A stretch of DNA of 64,000 nt from Chitinophagaceae bacterium UBA1953 (lineage in GTDB: Bacteria; Bacteroidota; Bacteroidia; Chitinophagales; Chitinophagaceae). Under the pieces are notes generated by a model. That model was not told the origin of the DNA. It did not search any database and saw only the letters and a list, made by a program, of their open reading frames with translations. Below, in pieces: positions 25,751-34,282 of this stretch. Position 1 is the stretch's first letter; every line of letters starts with the position of its first letter. Made by a program: the position numbers and the translations under genes. The stretch is from positions 1 to 64,000 of the forward strand of contig DDEN01000041.1 of assembly GCA_002336115.1 (NCBI GenBank). The letters are read 5' to 3'.

Positions 25751-27298
25751 ATGATCTTACGTGTTATTTTATCGGGGATTACTATTCTGCTAACTTCAAT
25801 AGTTGCACAGGCTCAAAGTAAGAAGCCGAATATCATTTTTATTCTGTCTGACGATCATGCATACCAGGCAATTGGTGCTTACGGTAATACACAGGTACAA
25901 ACTCCAAACATCGACCGGCTTGCACATGAAGGAGCAATGTTCACCAATACATTTGTAACAAATTCAATTTGCGGGCCAAGCCGGGCAACTTTTTTAACAG
26001 GGAAATACAGTCATAAAAACGGCTATCCAAGAAACGAGCAAAAATTCGATGTAAATCAGTTTACGTTCCCACAACTGTTGCGGCAAAACGGTTATCAAAC
26101 AGCCTGGATTGGCAAGTTGCATCTGGGCAGCCTTCCAATTGGGTTTAACTATTTCAATATTCTTCCGGGACAGGGACAATATGTAAATCCTGATTTTATA
26201 AATACCAAGAATGATACTGTTCGCTATACCGGGTATGTAACAAATTTAATAACAGATTTTTTATTTAACTGGTTACAGATAAGAGATACAAGCAAACCTT
26301 TTTTTGCTGTTGTTGGCGAAAAGGCAACGCATCGTGAATGGTTGCCCGATATTCCTGATCTTGGTGCTTATGATCAGATTCAGTTTAAGTTACCATCAAC
26401 ATTTTACGATACGTACAACAACAGACCGGCAGCTCAACAACAGGATATGAGCATTGAAAAAACAATGACATTGCAATACGATCTGAAAATACACCGATCA
26501 TTCATCTACAACAAAGCAAAACCTGATTTCTTTGCCAAAAGGTTAAAACCTGAACAACAGCAAGCCTATCAAAACTATTACGACAAAATCACGAATGAAT
26601 TTGATCAGAAAAAGTTTTCAGGCAAAGCTCTCACTGAATGGAAGTTTCAACGCTATATGCGAGACTATTATTCAACTGCAAAATCGTTAGACAGAAATAT
26701 TGGGCGCATACTCAACTATCTCGACAGTGCAGGCCTGAGCAGCAATACAATTGTTATTTATGCTTCCGACCAGGGATTTTATCTTGGCGAACATGGCTGG
26801 TTTGATAAACGCTTTATTTATGACGAGTCGCTGAAAACTGCATTCCTCATGCGTTATCCCGGAGTAATAAAGCCAGGATCGGTTGTAAACCAGATTGTAT
26901 CAAATATCGACTGGGCTTCTACTGTACTGGATATTGCAGGCATAAAGCCGCCTGCTGAAGTTCAGGGAACTTCAGTTCTTCCATTGCTAACAAATAAAAA
27001 AATTACCGGATGGAGAGATGCTTTTTATTATCATTATTATGAATACCCCGAGCCACATAAAGTATCACCTCACTTTGGATTGAGAACGAATGATTATCTC
27101 CTCATACGTTTTTATCATGGTGTTGAAAGCTGGGAGTTGTTTGATCTGAAAAAAGATCCGCACCAGCTAAAAAATATTTACAACAATCAAAAATACTTGG
27201 TCATTCAGAATGCATTGAAGAAAAGACTTCGTGAAGAAATAATAAAGTTTGACGATAAAGAAGCCCTGGACATTTTTGATAAAGGAGAAATAAAATAA
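25751..27298 (+). CDS. secreted sulfatase
   Basis: The protein has 515 residues with a signal peptide (to about 22, LLTSIVAQAQ). The sulfatase core shows PNIIFILSDDHAYQ with metal ligands D34 and D35, and the formylglycine motif CGPSRATFLTGKY with C74, the residue oxidised by a formylglycine-generating enzyme in trans. Later motifs are SDQGFYLGEHGWFDKR and the C-terminal WELFDLKKDPHQLKNIYN. It fits the family that removes sulfate from sulfated glycans in the periplasm. No glycoside hydrolase or SusCD pair is adjacent, so its substrate is open. Confidence 0.93.
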   Translation: MILRVILSGITILLTSIVAQAQSKKPNIIFILSDDHAYQAIGAYGNTQVQTPNIDRLAHEGAMFTNTFVTNSICGPSRATFLTGKYSHKNGYPRNEQKFDVNQFTFPQLLRQNGYQTAWIGKLHLGSLPIGFNYFNILPGQGQYVNPDFINTKNDTVRYTGYVTNLITDFLFNWLQIRDTSKPFFAVVGEKATHREWLPDIPDLGAYDQIQFKLPSTFYDTYNNRPAAQQQDMSIEKTMTLQYDLKIHRSFIYNKAKPDFFAKRLKPEQQQAYQNYYDKITNEFDQKKFSGKALTEWKFQRYMRDYYSTAKSLDRNIGRILNYLDSAGLSSNTIVIYASDQGFYLGEHGWFDKRFIYDESLKTAFLMRYPGVIKPGSVVNQIVSNIDWASTVLDIAGIKPPAEVQGTSVLPLLTNKKITGWRDAFYYHYYEYPEPHKVSPHFGLRTNDYLLIRFYHGVESWELFDLKKDPHQLKNIYNNQKYLVIQNALKKRLREEIIKFDDKEALDIFDKGEIK

Positions 27299-27363
27299 AC
27301 CCGAAACTATTTGCATCAATTGCTCATATGAAAGGATAAAAATTCAGTCAGGTGTAAAAAACT

Positions 27364-27371
27364 TACCTTCG
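27364..27371 (+). promoter_or_regulatory. -7 element for the PhnA-like gene
   Basis: TACCTTCG followed by CCGCC lies 20 bases before the ATG at 27392. No -33 TTTG at good spacing was found. Confidence 0.45.
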
Positions 27372-27391
27372 CCGCCCTTTAAACAAAGATT

Positions 27392-27983
27392 ATGAAACTC
27401 GAAGATGTGATCCGTTCCCGTAGCGGCAACTATTGCGAATTGTGTAAATCTCAACAAGACCTGTCGGTTTATGAAGTACCACCACAGGACCAGTCAAATG
27501 CCGAAAACAGTGCCCTGCTTTGCAGCAACTGTCTGGCACAGGTTGAAAAAAAAAGCTGAACTCGATCAGCAACACTGGCATTGTTTAACTGAAAGTATGT
27601 GGAGCGAAGTACCCGCCGTTCAGGTGCTTGCATGGCGCATGCTGAACCGCCTGCGCAACGAAAGCTGGGCAGCCGATAACCTCGACATGCTTTATCTCAC
27701 CGATGAAACACTTGCCTGGGCCAAAGCAACCGGAGATCATGAAAACGACGGATCAGTCGATCTGCATCGTGATTGCAATGGTGCCATTTTGCAAAACGGC
27801 GATACAGTTGTACTCACCAAATCGCTGGATGTAAAAGGCTCAACCCTCAATGCCCGTTTGGGAACAGTGGTGAAAAATATCCGACTTGTGGCCGATAATA
27901 CCGAACAGATTGAAGGAAAAATTGAGGGACAAACCATTGTGATTCTCACCAAATACCTGCGCAAGCAAAACGAAAAGCAATAA
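27392..27983 (+). pseudogene. PhnA-type zinc-ribbon protein, frame interrupted at a 9-A tract
   Basis: The frame from ATG 27392 encodes a PhnA-like start (MKLEDVIRSRSGNYCELCKS) with a zinc ribbon of two CxxC pairs, but ends at TGA 27557-27559 right after nine A residues (27546-27554). The following frame, starting KAELDQQHWHCLTESMW, continues the protein to 27983, including the PhnA domain core (DCNGAILQNGDTVVLTKSLD, then VVKNIRLVADNTEQIEGKIE). Removing one A restores a protein of about 196 residues. Options are a real mutation, a sequencing error in the homopolymer, or slippage during transcription or translation. The second half shows no decay, which favours one of the latter two. The name comes from phosphonate operons, but this family is not an established phosphonate enzyme. 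Confidence 0.75.
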
Positions 27984-27989
27984 AGAATA

Positions 27990-28019
27990 CCCCCTGAAGG
28001 TTTTAAAACCTTCAGGGGG
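27990..28019. terminator. perfect 30-base palindrome after the PhnA-like gene
   Basis: The arms CCCCCTGAAGGTTTT (27990-28004) and AAAACCTTCAGGGGG (28005-28019) pair without a mismatch. No long T run follows (CTGTTT), so termination may be weak. The core AAGGTTTTAAAACCTT recurs in the lysA terminator. Confidence 0.6.
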
Positions 28020-28078
28020 CTGTTTACCCGTCAATCTCTCCCATCATCCTTCGTTGCTAAAGGCAGGATACTCCCACC

Positions 28079-28111
28079 TTAAAGCATAGATAAAGCATAC
28101 TTAAAGCATTC
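28079..28111. repeat. three 11-bp tandem repeats
   Basis: TTAAAGCATAG, ATAAAGCATAC and TTAAAGCATTC follow each other directly with an exact 11-bp period, so each TAAAGCAT core (28080, 28091, 28102) lies on the same face of the helix. They lie about 155 bp upstream of the atpG -7 element. They look like an iteron-type binding site; no regulator is identified. Confidence 0.6.
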
Positions 28112-28265
28112 GGGCCTTACCAAACAGCCCAACCGGAATAAGCTAACATCTGTATTGAACCATACTTTCAGCCCCTTTTTTCTGATCCAAAACAGCATTT
28201 TTTTCCTCCCCTTTTTCCTTTTCCACAAATTATGTCCTGATTGACTGTTTTCAGGTGCTTTCCTT

Positions 28266-28273
28266 TACCTTTG
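28266..28273 (+). promoter_or_regulatory. atpG -7 element
   Basis: TACCTTTG followed by CCGCC is a perfect TAnnTTTG, 25 bases before the atpG ATG. ATTG at 28240-28243 is a possible -33 at 22-bp spacing. Confidence 0.65.
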
Positions 28274-28298
28274 CCGCCTGAAAATAAACGTGTAAACC

Positions 28299-29183
28299 AT
28301 GCCCGGACAATTAAAAGAAGTTCGTAACAGGATTAAAAGCGTACAAAGCACGCAACAGATTACTAAAGCCATGAAAATGGTGAGTGCTGCCAAACTGCGT
28401 AAAGCACAGGATGCTATTATTCAGATGCGCCCTTATGCTCAAAAGCTACAGGAAATGCTGAGCAACATTGTAAGTAACAGCGATGGCGATGTAAGCATGA
28501 AACTGGCAACTGAACGTCCGGTAAATAAAGTATTGGTTATTTTAATCACAAGCGACCGTGGATTATGCGGCGGCTATAATGCAAACCTTGTTAAGCTGGC
28601 CCGACAAACCATTACAGAACAATATGCAGAACAAAATCAGAAAGGGAATGTAACCATTTGGGGCATTGGTAAAAAAGGCGGCGAAACTATGCAACGCACA
28701 GGCTATAAAACCAATGAAGAGTACAGAGATATTTTCCATCACCTTTCATTTGAAACAGTTCAGCAGGCTTCTGGTGCCGCAATGGCAGCTTTTATAAGCG
28801 GAGAATTTGATGTGGTTGAACTGGTGTACAGCCAGTTTAAAAATGCTGCAACACAAAATTTCAAACTGGAACGCTTTCTTCCCATTCCAAAAGTGGAAAA
28901 GAAAGAAGGAAGCAAAACAAAAGCCGATTTTATTTTTGAGCCAAACAAAGAAGCATTAATTACTGAATTAATGCCTAAAATTCTCAATACACAATTATTT
29001 AAAGCGGTACTTGATGCAAACGCTTCTGAACATGGCGCAAGAATGACAGCTATGGACAAAGCAAGCGATAATGCAAACGAGTTACTTCGTTCATTACGCA
29101 TCAGCTACAACCGTGCACGCCAGGCTGCCATTACAACTGAATTGACTGAAATTGTAAGTGGTGCAGCAGCATTAAATGGTTAA
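28299..29183 (+). CDS. atpG: F1 ATP synthase gamma subunit
   Basis: The gamma subunit is the central rotating shaft of F1. The 294-residue protein has the N-terminal coiled-coil helix (LKEVRNRIKSVQSTQQITKA, then MKMVSAAKLRKAQ), the conserved ITSDRGLCGGYNANL, and the C-terminal helix MTAMDKASDNANELLRSLRI followed by YNRARQAAITTELTEIVSGA. It is complete. Unusually, no other ATP synthase gene lies within the window; the flanking genes are the PhnA-like gene and scpB. It has its own candidate promoter, so it is transcribed apart from the other subunits. Confidence 0.97.
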   Translation: MPGQLKEVRNRIKSVQSTQQITKAMKMVSAAKLRKAQDAIIQMRPYAQKLQEMLSNIVSNSDGDVSMKLATERPVNKVLVILITSDRGLCGGYNANLVKLARQTITEQYAEQNQKGNVTIWGIGKKGGETMQRTGYKTNEEYRDIFHHLSFETVQQASGAAMAAFISGEFDVVELVYSQFKNAATQNFKLERFLPIPKVEKKEGSKTKADFIFEPNKEALITELMPKILNTQLFKAVLDANASEHGARMTAMDKASDNANELLRSLRISYNRARQAAITTELTEIVSGAAALNG

Positions 29184-29187
29184 ACTG

Positions 29188-29249
29188 TTTAAAGTTTAAG
29201 GTTTCTAGTTTTGTCAACCTTTAAACCTTAAACCTTCAACTTTAAACGA
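29188..29249. repeat. AT-rich imperfect inverted repeat
   Basis: GTTTAAAGTTTAAGGTTT on the left mirrors AAACCTTAAAC plus CTTTAAAC on the right, with a 6-base interruption. The elements GTTTAAA, TTTAAGG and TTTAAAC repeat. It fills most of the gap between atpG and scpB. It looks like a dispersed intergenic repeat or a weak terminator. Confidence 0.45.
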
Positions 29250-29259
29250 TTGAATTCAA

Positions 29260-30177
29260 ATGGAATTAAGTGTAATTATCCCACATATTGAAGCGCTGAT
29301 ATTTTCTGCAGAAAGGCCACTCACAACATTGGAGTTGTGTGATATGGTGAATAATGCACTGGGCTTTATTGAAGACCGTGCAACACTTGACCAGGCTGAA
29401 GCTTCCGTGGAAGCAATTAAAGAAAAATATGCTTCTGAATTTTACCCGTTTGAGGTAAGAGAAAGTGGTGGCGGCTGGCAGTTCCTTACCAAAAAAGAAT
29501 ATCATAAAACTGTAGCACAGATCAACGGCGATAAATTCCTCAAGCGCTTAAGCACTGCGGCACTGGAAACTCTTTCAATCATAGCCTACAAGCAACCTAT
29601 TACCAAAGGCGAAATGGAAGCAATACGTGGAGTAAACTGCGATTATGCTGTACAGAAATTGCTGGAAAAAGAACTGATTGTAATTCTTGGCCGTAATGAA
29701 AAAATGCCCGGACATCCATTGGTTTACGGTACGTCACGTTCGTTTATGGATTACTTCGGTATTAACTCACCGGAAGATCTACCAAAGATTAAAGAAGTGG
29801 TGGCTGATGAACTGATTGAGCCAACAGGTGTGCAAAGCGACACATTACAAATTCCCGGCGATGAAGAGCAGGAACTCACTTCAAGTGAAGCATTGGTTGT
29901 AACTGAAAATGGTGATTTGGTTGAACAAGCTGTTGAAGAAATTGAAGTAAGCGTTGAAGAAGTATCCGAAATTTCAAACGAAGGAGAAGTTGCAGAAGAA
30001 CCCACTGAAACAGTAGATGAGGTGGCCGATGCGGAACCTGTTGATCTGGAAGCAGCAGCAGATGAAGAATCGCCTGAACTGGAAGATTCAACAGATGAAT
30101 CTGTAAATGATGAAGATATTGTAGAAGAAGAGAAGAAACAGGATGATGAAAAAAATGAATCAGAACAGCAGGCCTGA
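29260..30177 (+). CDS. scpB: segregation and condensation protein ScpB with long acidic tail
   Basis: ScpB is the winged-helix (kite) subunit that works with Smc and ScpA in chromosome segregation. The first 185 residues hold the family pattern: IPHIEALIFSAERPLTTLEL, TKKEYHKTVAQ, the second winged helix LSTAALETLSIIAYKQPITK, and GHPLVYGTSRSFMDYFGI. From about residue 190 to 305 the protein is a Glu/Asp/Val-rich disordered tail, making it roughly 100 residues longer than a usual ScpB. The tail begins after TGVQSDTLQIPGDEEQ. It may serve as a charged spacer or contact site. scpA is not in the window. Confidence 0.95.
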   Translation: MELSVIIPHIEALIFSAERPLTTLELCDMVNNALGFIEDRATLDQAEASVEAIKEKYASEFYPFEVRESGGGWQFLTKKEYHKTVAQINGDKFLKRLSTAALETLSIIAYKQPITKGEMEAIRGVNCDYAVQKLLEKELIVILGRNEKMPGHPLVYGTSRSFMDYFGINSPEDLPKIKEVVADELIEPTGVQSDTLQIPGDEEQELTSSEALVVTENGDLVEQAVEEIEVSVEEVSEISNEGEVAEEPTETVDEVADAEPVDLEAAADEESPELEDSTDESVNDEDIVEEEKKQDDEKNESEQQA

Positions 30178-30195
30178 TTTATGAATAAACTATTT

Positions 30196-30221
30196 AAAAG
30201 CCGCTGATGCGGCTTTTTTTC
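30196..30221 (+). terminator. scpB terminator
   Basis: The hairpin AAAAGCCGC-TGAT-GCGGCTTTT (30196-30217) is followed by further T residues. Confidence 0.9.
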
Positions 30222-30282
30222 TTATAAAAAATGAAATGGCTCAGGTGCAGTAAGCGCCCCGACCGAAATCTGAAATCGAAAC

Positions 30283-31497
30283 ATGGAAACGTCAATAACA
30301 AAAGATCAGTTAATACAAATTGCAGAGCAATACGGCACACCTGTATATGTTTATCATGCAGAAAAAATTAAAACGCAGTACGAAAAACTGGCAAGTGGTT
30401 TTGCTTCATTAAACACAAGAATATTTTATGCCTGTAAGGCTTTAACCAATGTGAGTGTGCTGAAATACATCAACAGCATTGGCTGTAATGTTGATTGCAG
30501 CAGCATTAACGAAGTAAAGCTGGCACTGCATGCAGGTTTTGCCCCTGTAAATATTCTGTACACCAGCAACGGTATTGCTTTTGATGAAATTGAAGAAGCT
30601 GTTGCAGCAGGTGTGCATATTAACATCGACAGTTTATCAAATCTTGAAAAGTTTGGCAGAAAATATGGCCATAGCTATCCTGTTGGTGTGCGTGTACGTC
30701 CAAATATTATGGCCGGGGGAAATATTAAAATTTCAACAGGTCATAACAAAAGTAAATTCGGTATTCCTGTTGAACAACTGGATGAACTGAAACGCATTGT
30801 AAAAGAACAAAACATTTTCATCCGCACTTTACACCTGCACACAGGAAGCGATATTAAAGAAGCCGAAGTGTTTATTAAAGGCATTGAAGTATTGTTTGAT
30901 CTGATTCCGCATTTCCCAGAACTGGAAGTGATTGATCTTGGCGGTGGTTTTAAAGTGCCGTATCATAACAATGAAAAAGAAACAGACATTGCTACACTGG
31001 GGCAGAAGCTGAAAGAAACATTGGATGCTCATCCATCTGCAACTGAAAAAAAATTACAAGTATGGTTTGAGCCGGGTAAATTTCTTGTGAGTGAATGTGG
31101 TTACCTTATTGCGAAAGTGAATGTAATTAAACAAAACAGCGACATTACAATTGTTGGTATCAACACAGGGCTTAACCATTTAATTCGCCCGATGATGTAT
31201 GATGCATATCACTACATCACCAATCTTTCAAATCCTGACGGGGAGAAAAAATATTATATGGTTACAGGTTATATCTGCGAAACAGACACGTTTGCAAGCG
31301 ACCGTCTGTTAAATGAAGTAAGAGAAAGCGATTATCTTGCTATCCATAATGCAGGTGCGTATGGTTTTGAAATGAGCAGTAATTACAATTCAAGATACAA
31401 ACCTGCTGAAGTATTGGTGAAAGATGGCAAAGCACACCTTATCAGAAAGAGAGATGATTTTAATTCATTACTGCACAACCAGGTTGAAATAGATTAG
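30283..31497 (+). CDS. lysA: diaminopimelate decarboxylase
   Basis: This PLP enzyme makes lysine from meso-diaminopimelate. The 404-residue protein has the alanine-racemase-fold N-terminal barrel with the PLP lysine K52 in FYACKALTN, HTGSDIKEAEVF in the substrate region, the phosphate-binding DLGGGFKVPY, EPGKFLVSECGYLI, and the cross-subunit Cys in GYICETDTFA. Length fits LysA. The neighbouring scpB ends at a terminator, so lysA is transcribed on its own; its promoter in 30222-30282 is not obvious. Confidence 0.95.
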   Translation: METSITKDQLIQIAEQYGTPVYVYHAEKIKTQYEKLASGFASLNTRIFYACKALTNVSVLKYINSIGCNVDCSSINEVKLALHAGFAPVNILYTSNGIAFDEIEEAVAAGVHINIDSLSNLEKFGRKYGHSYPVGVRVRPNIMAGGNIKISTGHNKSKFGIPVEQLDELKRIVKEQNIFIRTLHLHTGSDIKEAEVFIKGIEVLFDLIPHFPELEVIDLGGGFKVPYHNNEKETDIATLGQKLKETLDAHPSATEKKLQVWFEPGKFLVSECGYLIAKVNVIKQNSDITIVGINTGLNHLIRPMMYDAYHYITNLSNPDGEKKYYMVTGYICETDTFASDRLLNEVRESDYLAIHNAGAYGFEMSSNYNSRYKPAEVLVKDGKAHLIRKRDDFNSLLHNQVEID

Positions 31498-31556
31498 AGT
31501 TGAGGGATTTTTGCCACAAAGACTGAAAGACACAAAGTAGCACGAAGATTTTTTAG

Positions 31557-31591
31557 AACAATAAGGTTTTTAAAACCTTATTGTTCTTTTT
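31557..31591 (+). terminator. lysA terminator
   Basis: A perfect 14-bp hairpin, AACAATAAGGTTTT (31557-31570) with AAAACCTTATTGTT (31572-31585), is followed by CTTTTT. It shares its AAGGTTTT/AAAACCTT core with the palindrome at 27990-28019. Confidence 0.85.
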
Positions 31592-31835
31592 AATAGTGAT
31601 GAATGGCTGCCGGATGCGCAGGGTTTAGTACGCAGCGAAGCAAGTACCGTAGCAAAGCGAAGCCTGCAGCAGCCGGAACTGAAGCCTGCCAATGTAACAA
31701 CTGTTGAGAGCCCATACAAAACAAACAATGTTTAACCACTGATATAAAACACTTTTTTTACTGCTTACAATCTAAAAAACCAGTTCTTCAATATTCGTAA
31801 CTTGCCTGAACTTTTTATAGAAAAAAATAGCTGTC
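31592..31835. other. intergenic region with a GC-richer block and a tiny Cys-rich frame
   Basis: Between the lysA terminator and maeB, positions about 31603-31690 are clearly richer in G and C than the surroundings, with GGCTGCCGG and GCAGCAGCCGG as partly complementary ends. A 34-codon frame, ATG 31603 to TGA 31707, encodes a basic peptide ending ACQCNNC. It has no visible ribosome site or homology I recognise. The block could be an intergenic repeat, a small RNA or a remnant. A weak TAACTTGC at 31798-31805 may serve maeB. Confidence 0.35.
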
Positions 31836-34115
31836 ATGACAAAAGAGGAAATGCGTAGGCAGGAAGCGCTGGAATACCATGCCAAAGGCCGGGCCGGAAA
31901 AATTCAGGTAATACCAACAAAAGAAGCCAAAACACAACACGATCTTTCATTGGCTTATTCGCCAGGTGTGGCTGTTCCATGTATGGAAATTCACAAAAAT
32001 CCCGAAGACGTTTATAAATACACTGCCAAAGGAAACCTTGTAGCGGTTATCAGTAACGGAACAGCAGTACTTGGTTTGGGCGATATAGGCCCCGAAGCCG
32101 GTAAGCCCGTTATGGAAGGGAAAGGGGTACTGTTTAAAATTTTTGCCGACATTGATGTGTACGATATTGAGATTAATGAAAAAGACCCCGAAAAATTTAT
32201 ACAGATTGTAAAAGCACTTGAACCAACATTTGGCGGAATTAATTTAGAAGATATTAAAGCCCCCGAATGTTTTATTATTGAAAAAAGGCTGAAGGAAGAA
32301 ATGAACATTCCTTTAATGCATGACGACCAGCACGGCACAGCCATTATTAGTGCGGCAGCTTTATTAAATGCACTTGAAATACAGGGAAAGGAAATTGATA
32401 AAGTAAAATTAGTTGTGAACGGCGCTGGCGCTGCAGCCATTTCATGTATCAGGTTGTATGTTGCATTGGGTGCAAAAAAAGAAAACATCAAAGTATTCGA
32501 TAGCAAGGGATTAATTCATCATAAAAGAACTGATCTTGATGAACAGAAAAAAGAATTCATCAGTTTTTCTGAACCAATGACTTTGGTTGAAGGAATAAAA
32601 GGTGCTGATGTATTTATAGGGTTAAGCAAAGGCAATGTGGTATCAAAAGAAATGGTGCAGAGCATGGCAGCAAATCCCATTGTATTTGCAATGGCTAATC
32701 CCGACCCTGAAATTACGTATGAAGATGCAACATCAGCTCGTCCTGATGTAATTATGGGTACAGGCCGTAGTGATTATCCTAACCAGATTAATAATGTACT
32801 TGGCTTTCCATACATTTTTCGTGGTGCGTTGGATGTGCGTGCCACAACCATTAACGAAGCCATGAAACTGGCTGCAGTAAAAGCTTTGGCTGAATTAACA
32901 AAAACGCCTGTGCCTGATATTGTGAACATGGCTTACAATGACCAGAATATTTCTTTTGGCCCAACATACATTATTCCCAAGCCTCTTGATCCCCGCTTGT
33001 TGAGTTATGTTGCGCCTGCTGTGGCAAAAGCTGCTATAGAAAGCGGTGTTGCCCAGCATGAGATTACAAACTGGGATGAATATGAAGTGCAATTAAACAA
33101 ACGCCTTGGTTTAGATAACCAACTGATGCGTGCTATTGGAAACAAAGCAAGAAAAGATCCGAAACGTATTGTATTTGCTGATGCAGAAAATGCAAAAGTG
33201 CTCAAAGCAGCTCAGTTGGTGTATGAAGAAGGAGTGGGGTATCCCATTTTGCTTGGTGATGAAAGAAAGATTAATGAAATAGCCGACATTAACAATATTG
33301 ATCTTGAAAACATTCAGATCATTGATCCGAAAATCAAGGAACTGGAGGCAACCAGAGAAGAGTTTGGTGAAATTTATTTTAAGAAACGCCAGCGGAAAGG
33401 ATTAAACCATTACGAATCAAGCAAAGCCATGAAAGAACGTTCGCACTTTGGTTGTATGATGGTTGAGACCGGTAAAGCTGATGCAATGATTAGCGGGCTT
33501 AGCAGAAAATATTCCGACACAATTCACCCTGCCCTTGAAATTATTGGCATGGACGAAGATGTAAAGAAAATTGCCGGAATGTACATTATGCTTACAAAGC
33601 GTGGCCCGCTGTTTCTGGCCGATGCAACAGTTAATTTCAACCCCACTTCTGAAGAACTTGCCGATATTACACAATTAGTGGCTAAGGAAGTACGGTCATT
33701 TGGTATTACTCCACGTATTGCTATGCTCAGTTATTCCAATTTTGGCAGCAGCCCATCACCCGAAGCTAAACTCGTTGCCAAGGCAAGAGAAATTGTAAAG
33801 CAGCGTGAGCCAAATCTTGTTTGTGATGGTGAAGTACAACCAATTGTAGCATTCGACAGGGAAATTCTTAAAGAAAATTACCCCTTTAGCGAACTGGTGA
33901 ATGGCGAACCCAATGTGCTAATTTTTCCTAACCTTGCAAGCAGCAACATTGCATACAACCTTCTTGAACAAGTTGGTGATGCAGATGCAATTGGCCCTGT
34001 TTTGCTGGGTCTTAAAAAGCCGGTTCATGTTTTGCAGTTGGGCAGTTCAGTAAGATCAATTTTTAACATGGCTTTAATTGCCGTTGTTGATGCACAGATG
34101 AAAAACAAATCGTAG
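31836..34115 (+). CDS. maeB: NADP-dependent malic enzyme fused to phosphotransacetylase-like domain
   Basis: The 759-residue protein converts malate to pyruvate and CO2 with NADP. Residues about 1-425 are the malic enzyme, with LAYSPGVAVPC, VISNGTAVLGLGDIGPEAGK, PLMHDDQHGTAIISAAALLN and the nucleotide site LVVNGAGAAAISCIRL. Residues about 430-759 resemble phosphate acetyltransferase (KRIVFADAENAKVLKAAQLV, MISGLSRKYSDTIHPAL, FPNLASSNIAYNLLEQ). This fusion is well known for MaeB, where the C-terminal part mainly binds acetyl-CoA as an allosteric regulator. It is flanked by terminators, so it is a single-gene unit. Confidence 0.95.
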   Translation: MTKEEMRRQEALEYHAKGRAGKIQVIPTKEAKTQHDLSLAYSPGVAVPCMEIHKNPEDVYKYTAKGNLVAVISNGTAVLGLGDIGPEAGKPVMEGKGVLFKIFADIDVYDIEINEKDPEKFIQIVKALEPTFGGINLEDIKAPECFIIEKRLKEEMNIPLMHDDQHGTAIISAAALLNALEIQGKEIDKVKLVVNGAGAAAISCIRLYVALGAKKENIKVFDSKGLIHHKRTDLDEQKKEFISFSEPMTLVEGIKGADVFIGLSKGNVVSKEMVQSMAANPIVFAMANPDPEITYEDATSARPDVIMGTGRSDYPNQINNVLGFPYIFRGALDVRATTINEAMKLAAVKALAELTKTPVPDIVNMAYNDQNISFGPTYIIPKPLDPRLLSYVAPAVAKAAIESGVAQHEITNWDEYEVQLNKRLGLDNQLMRAIGNKARKDPKRIVFADAENAKVLKAAQLVYEEGVGYPILLGDERKINEIADINNIDLENIQIIDPKIKELEATREEFGEIYFKKRQRKGLNHYESSKAMKERSHFGCMMVETGKADAMISGLSRKYSDTIHPALEIIGMDEDVKKIAGMYIMLTKRGPLFLADATVNFNPTSEELADITQLVAKEVRSFGITPRIAMLSYSNFGSSPSPEAKLVAKAREIVKQREPNLVCDGEVQPIVAFDREILKENYPFSELVNGEPNVLIFPNLASSNIAYNLLEQVGDADAIGPVLLGLKKPVHVLQLGSSVRSIFNMALIAVVDAQMKNKS

Positions 34116-34137
34116 GAATTATTAAATAATCACATAC

Positions 34138-34174
34138 AAAGTTGCTGGTAATTTCTATCAGCAACTTTTTTTAT
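34138..34174 (+). terminator. maeB terminator
   Basis: The hairpin AAAGTTGCTG (34138-34147) with CAGCAACTTT (34159-34168) is followed by a T run. Confidence 0.85.
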
Positions 34175-34282
34175 TTCTGCTTCATTATTCAACCGGCAAA
34201 TGGTTGTTATTCTGAATTTGTATCTTCACGTTTCGGAATATAGTCCGTCAGTTTACATACTTTAGTAACCGATATTATCAGT

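Noticed and set aside
28079..28111. CRISPR array or origin iterons at the 11-bp repeats
   Set aside because: Three 11-bp units have no spacers, and no DnaA box cluster or replication gene lies near.
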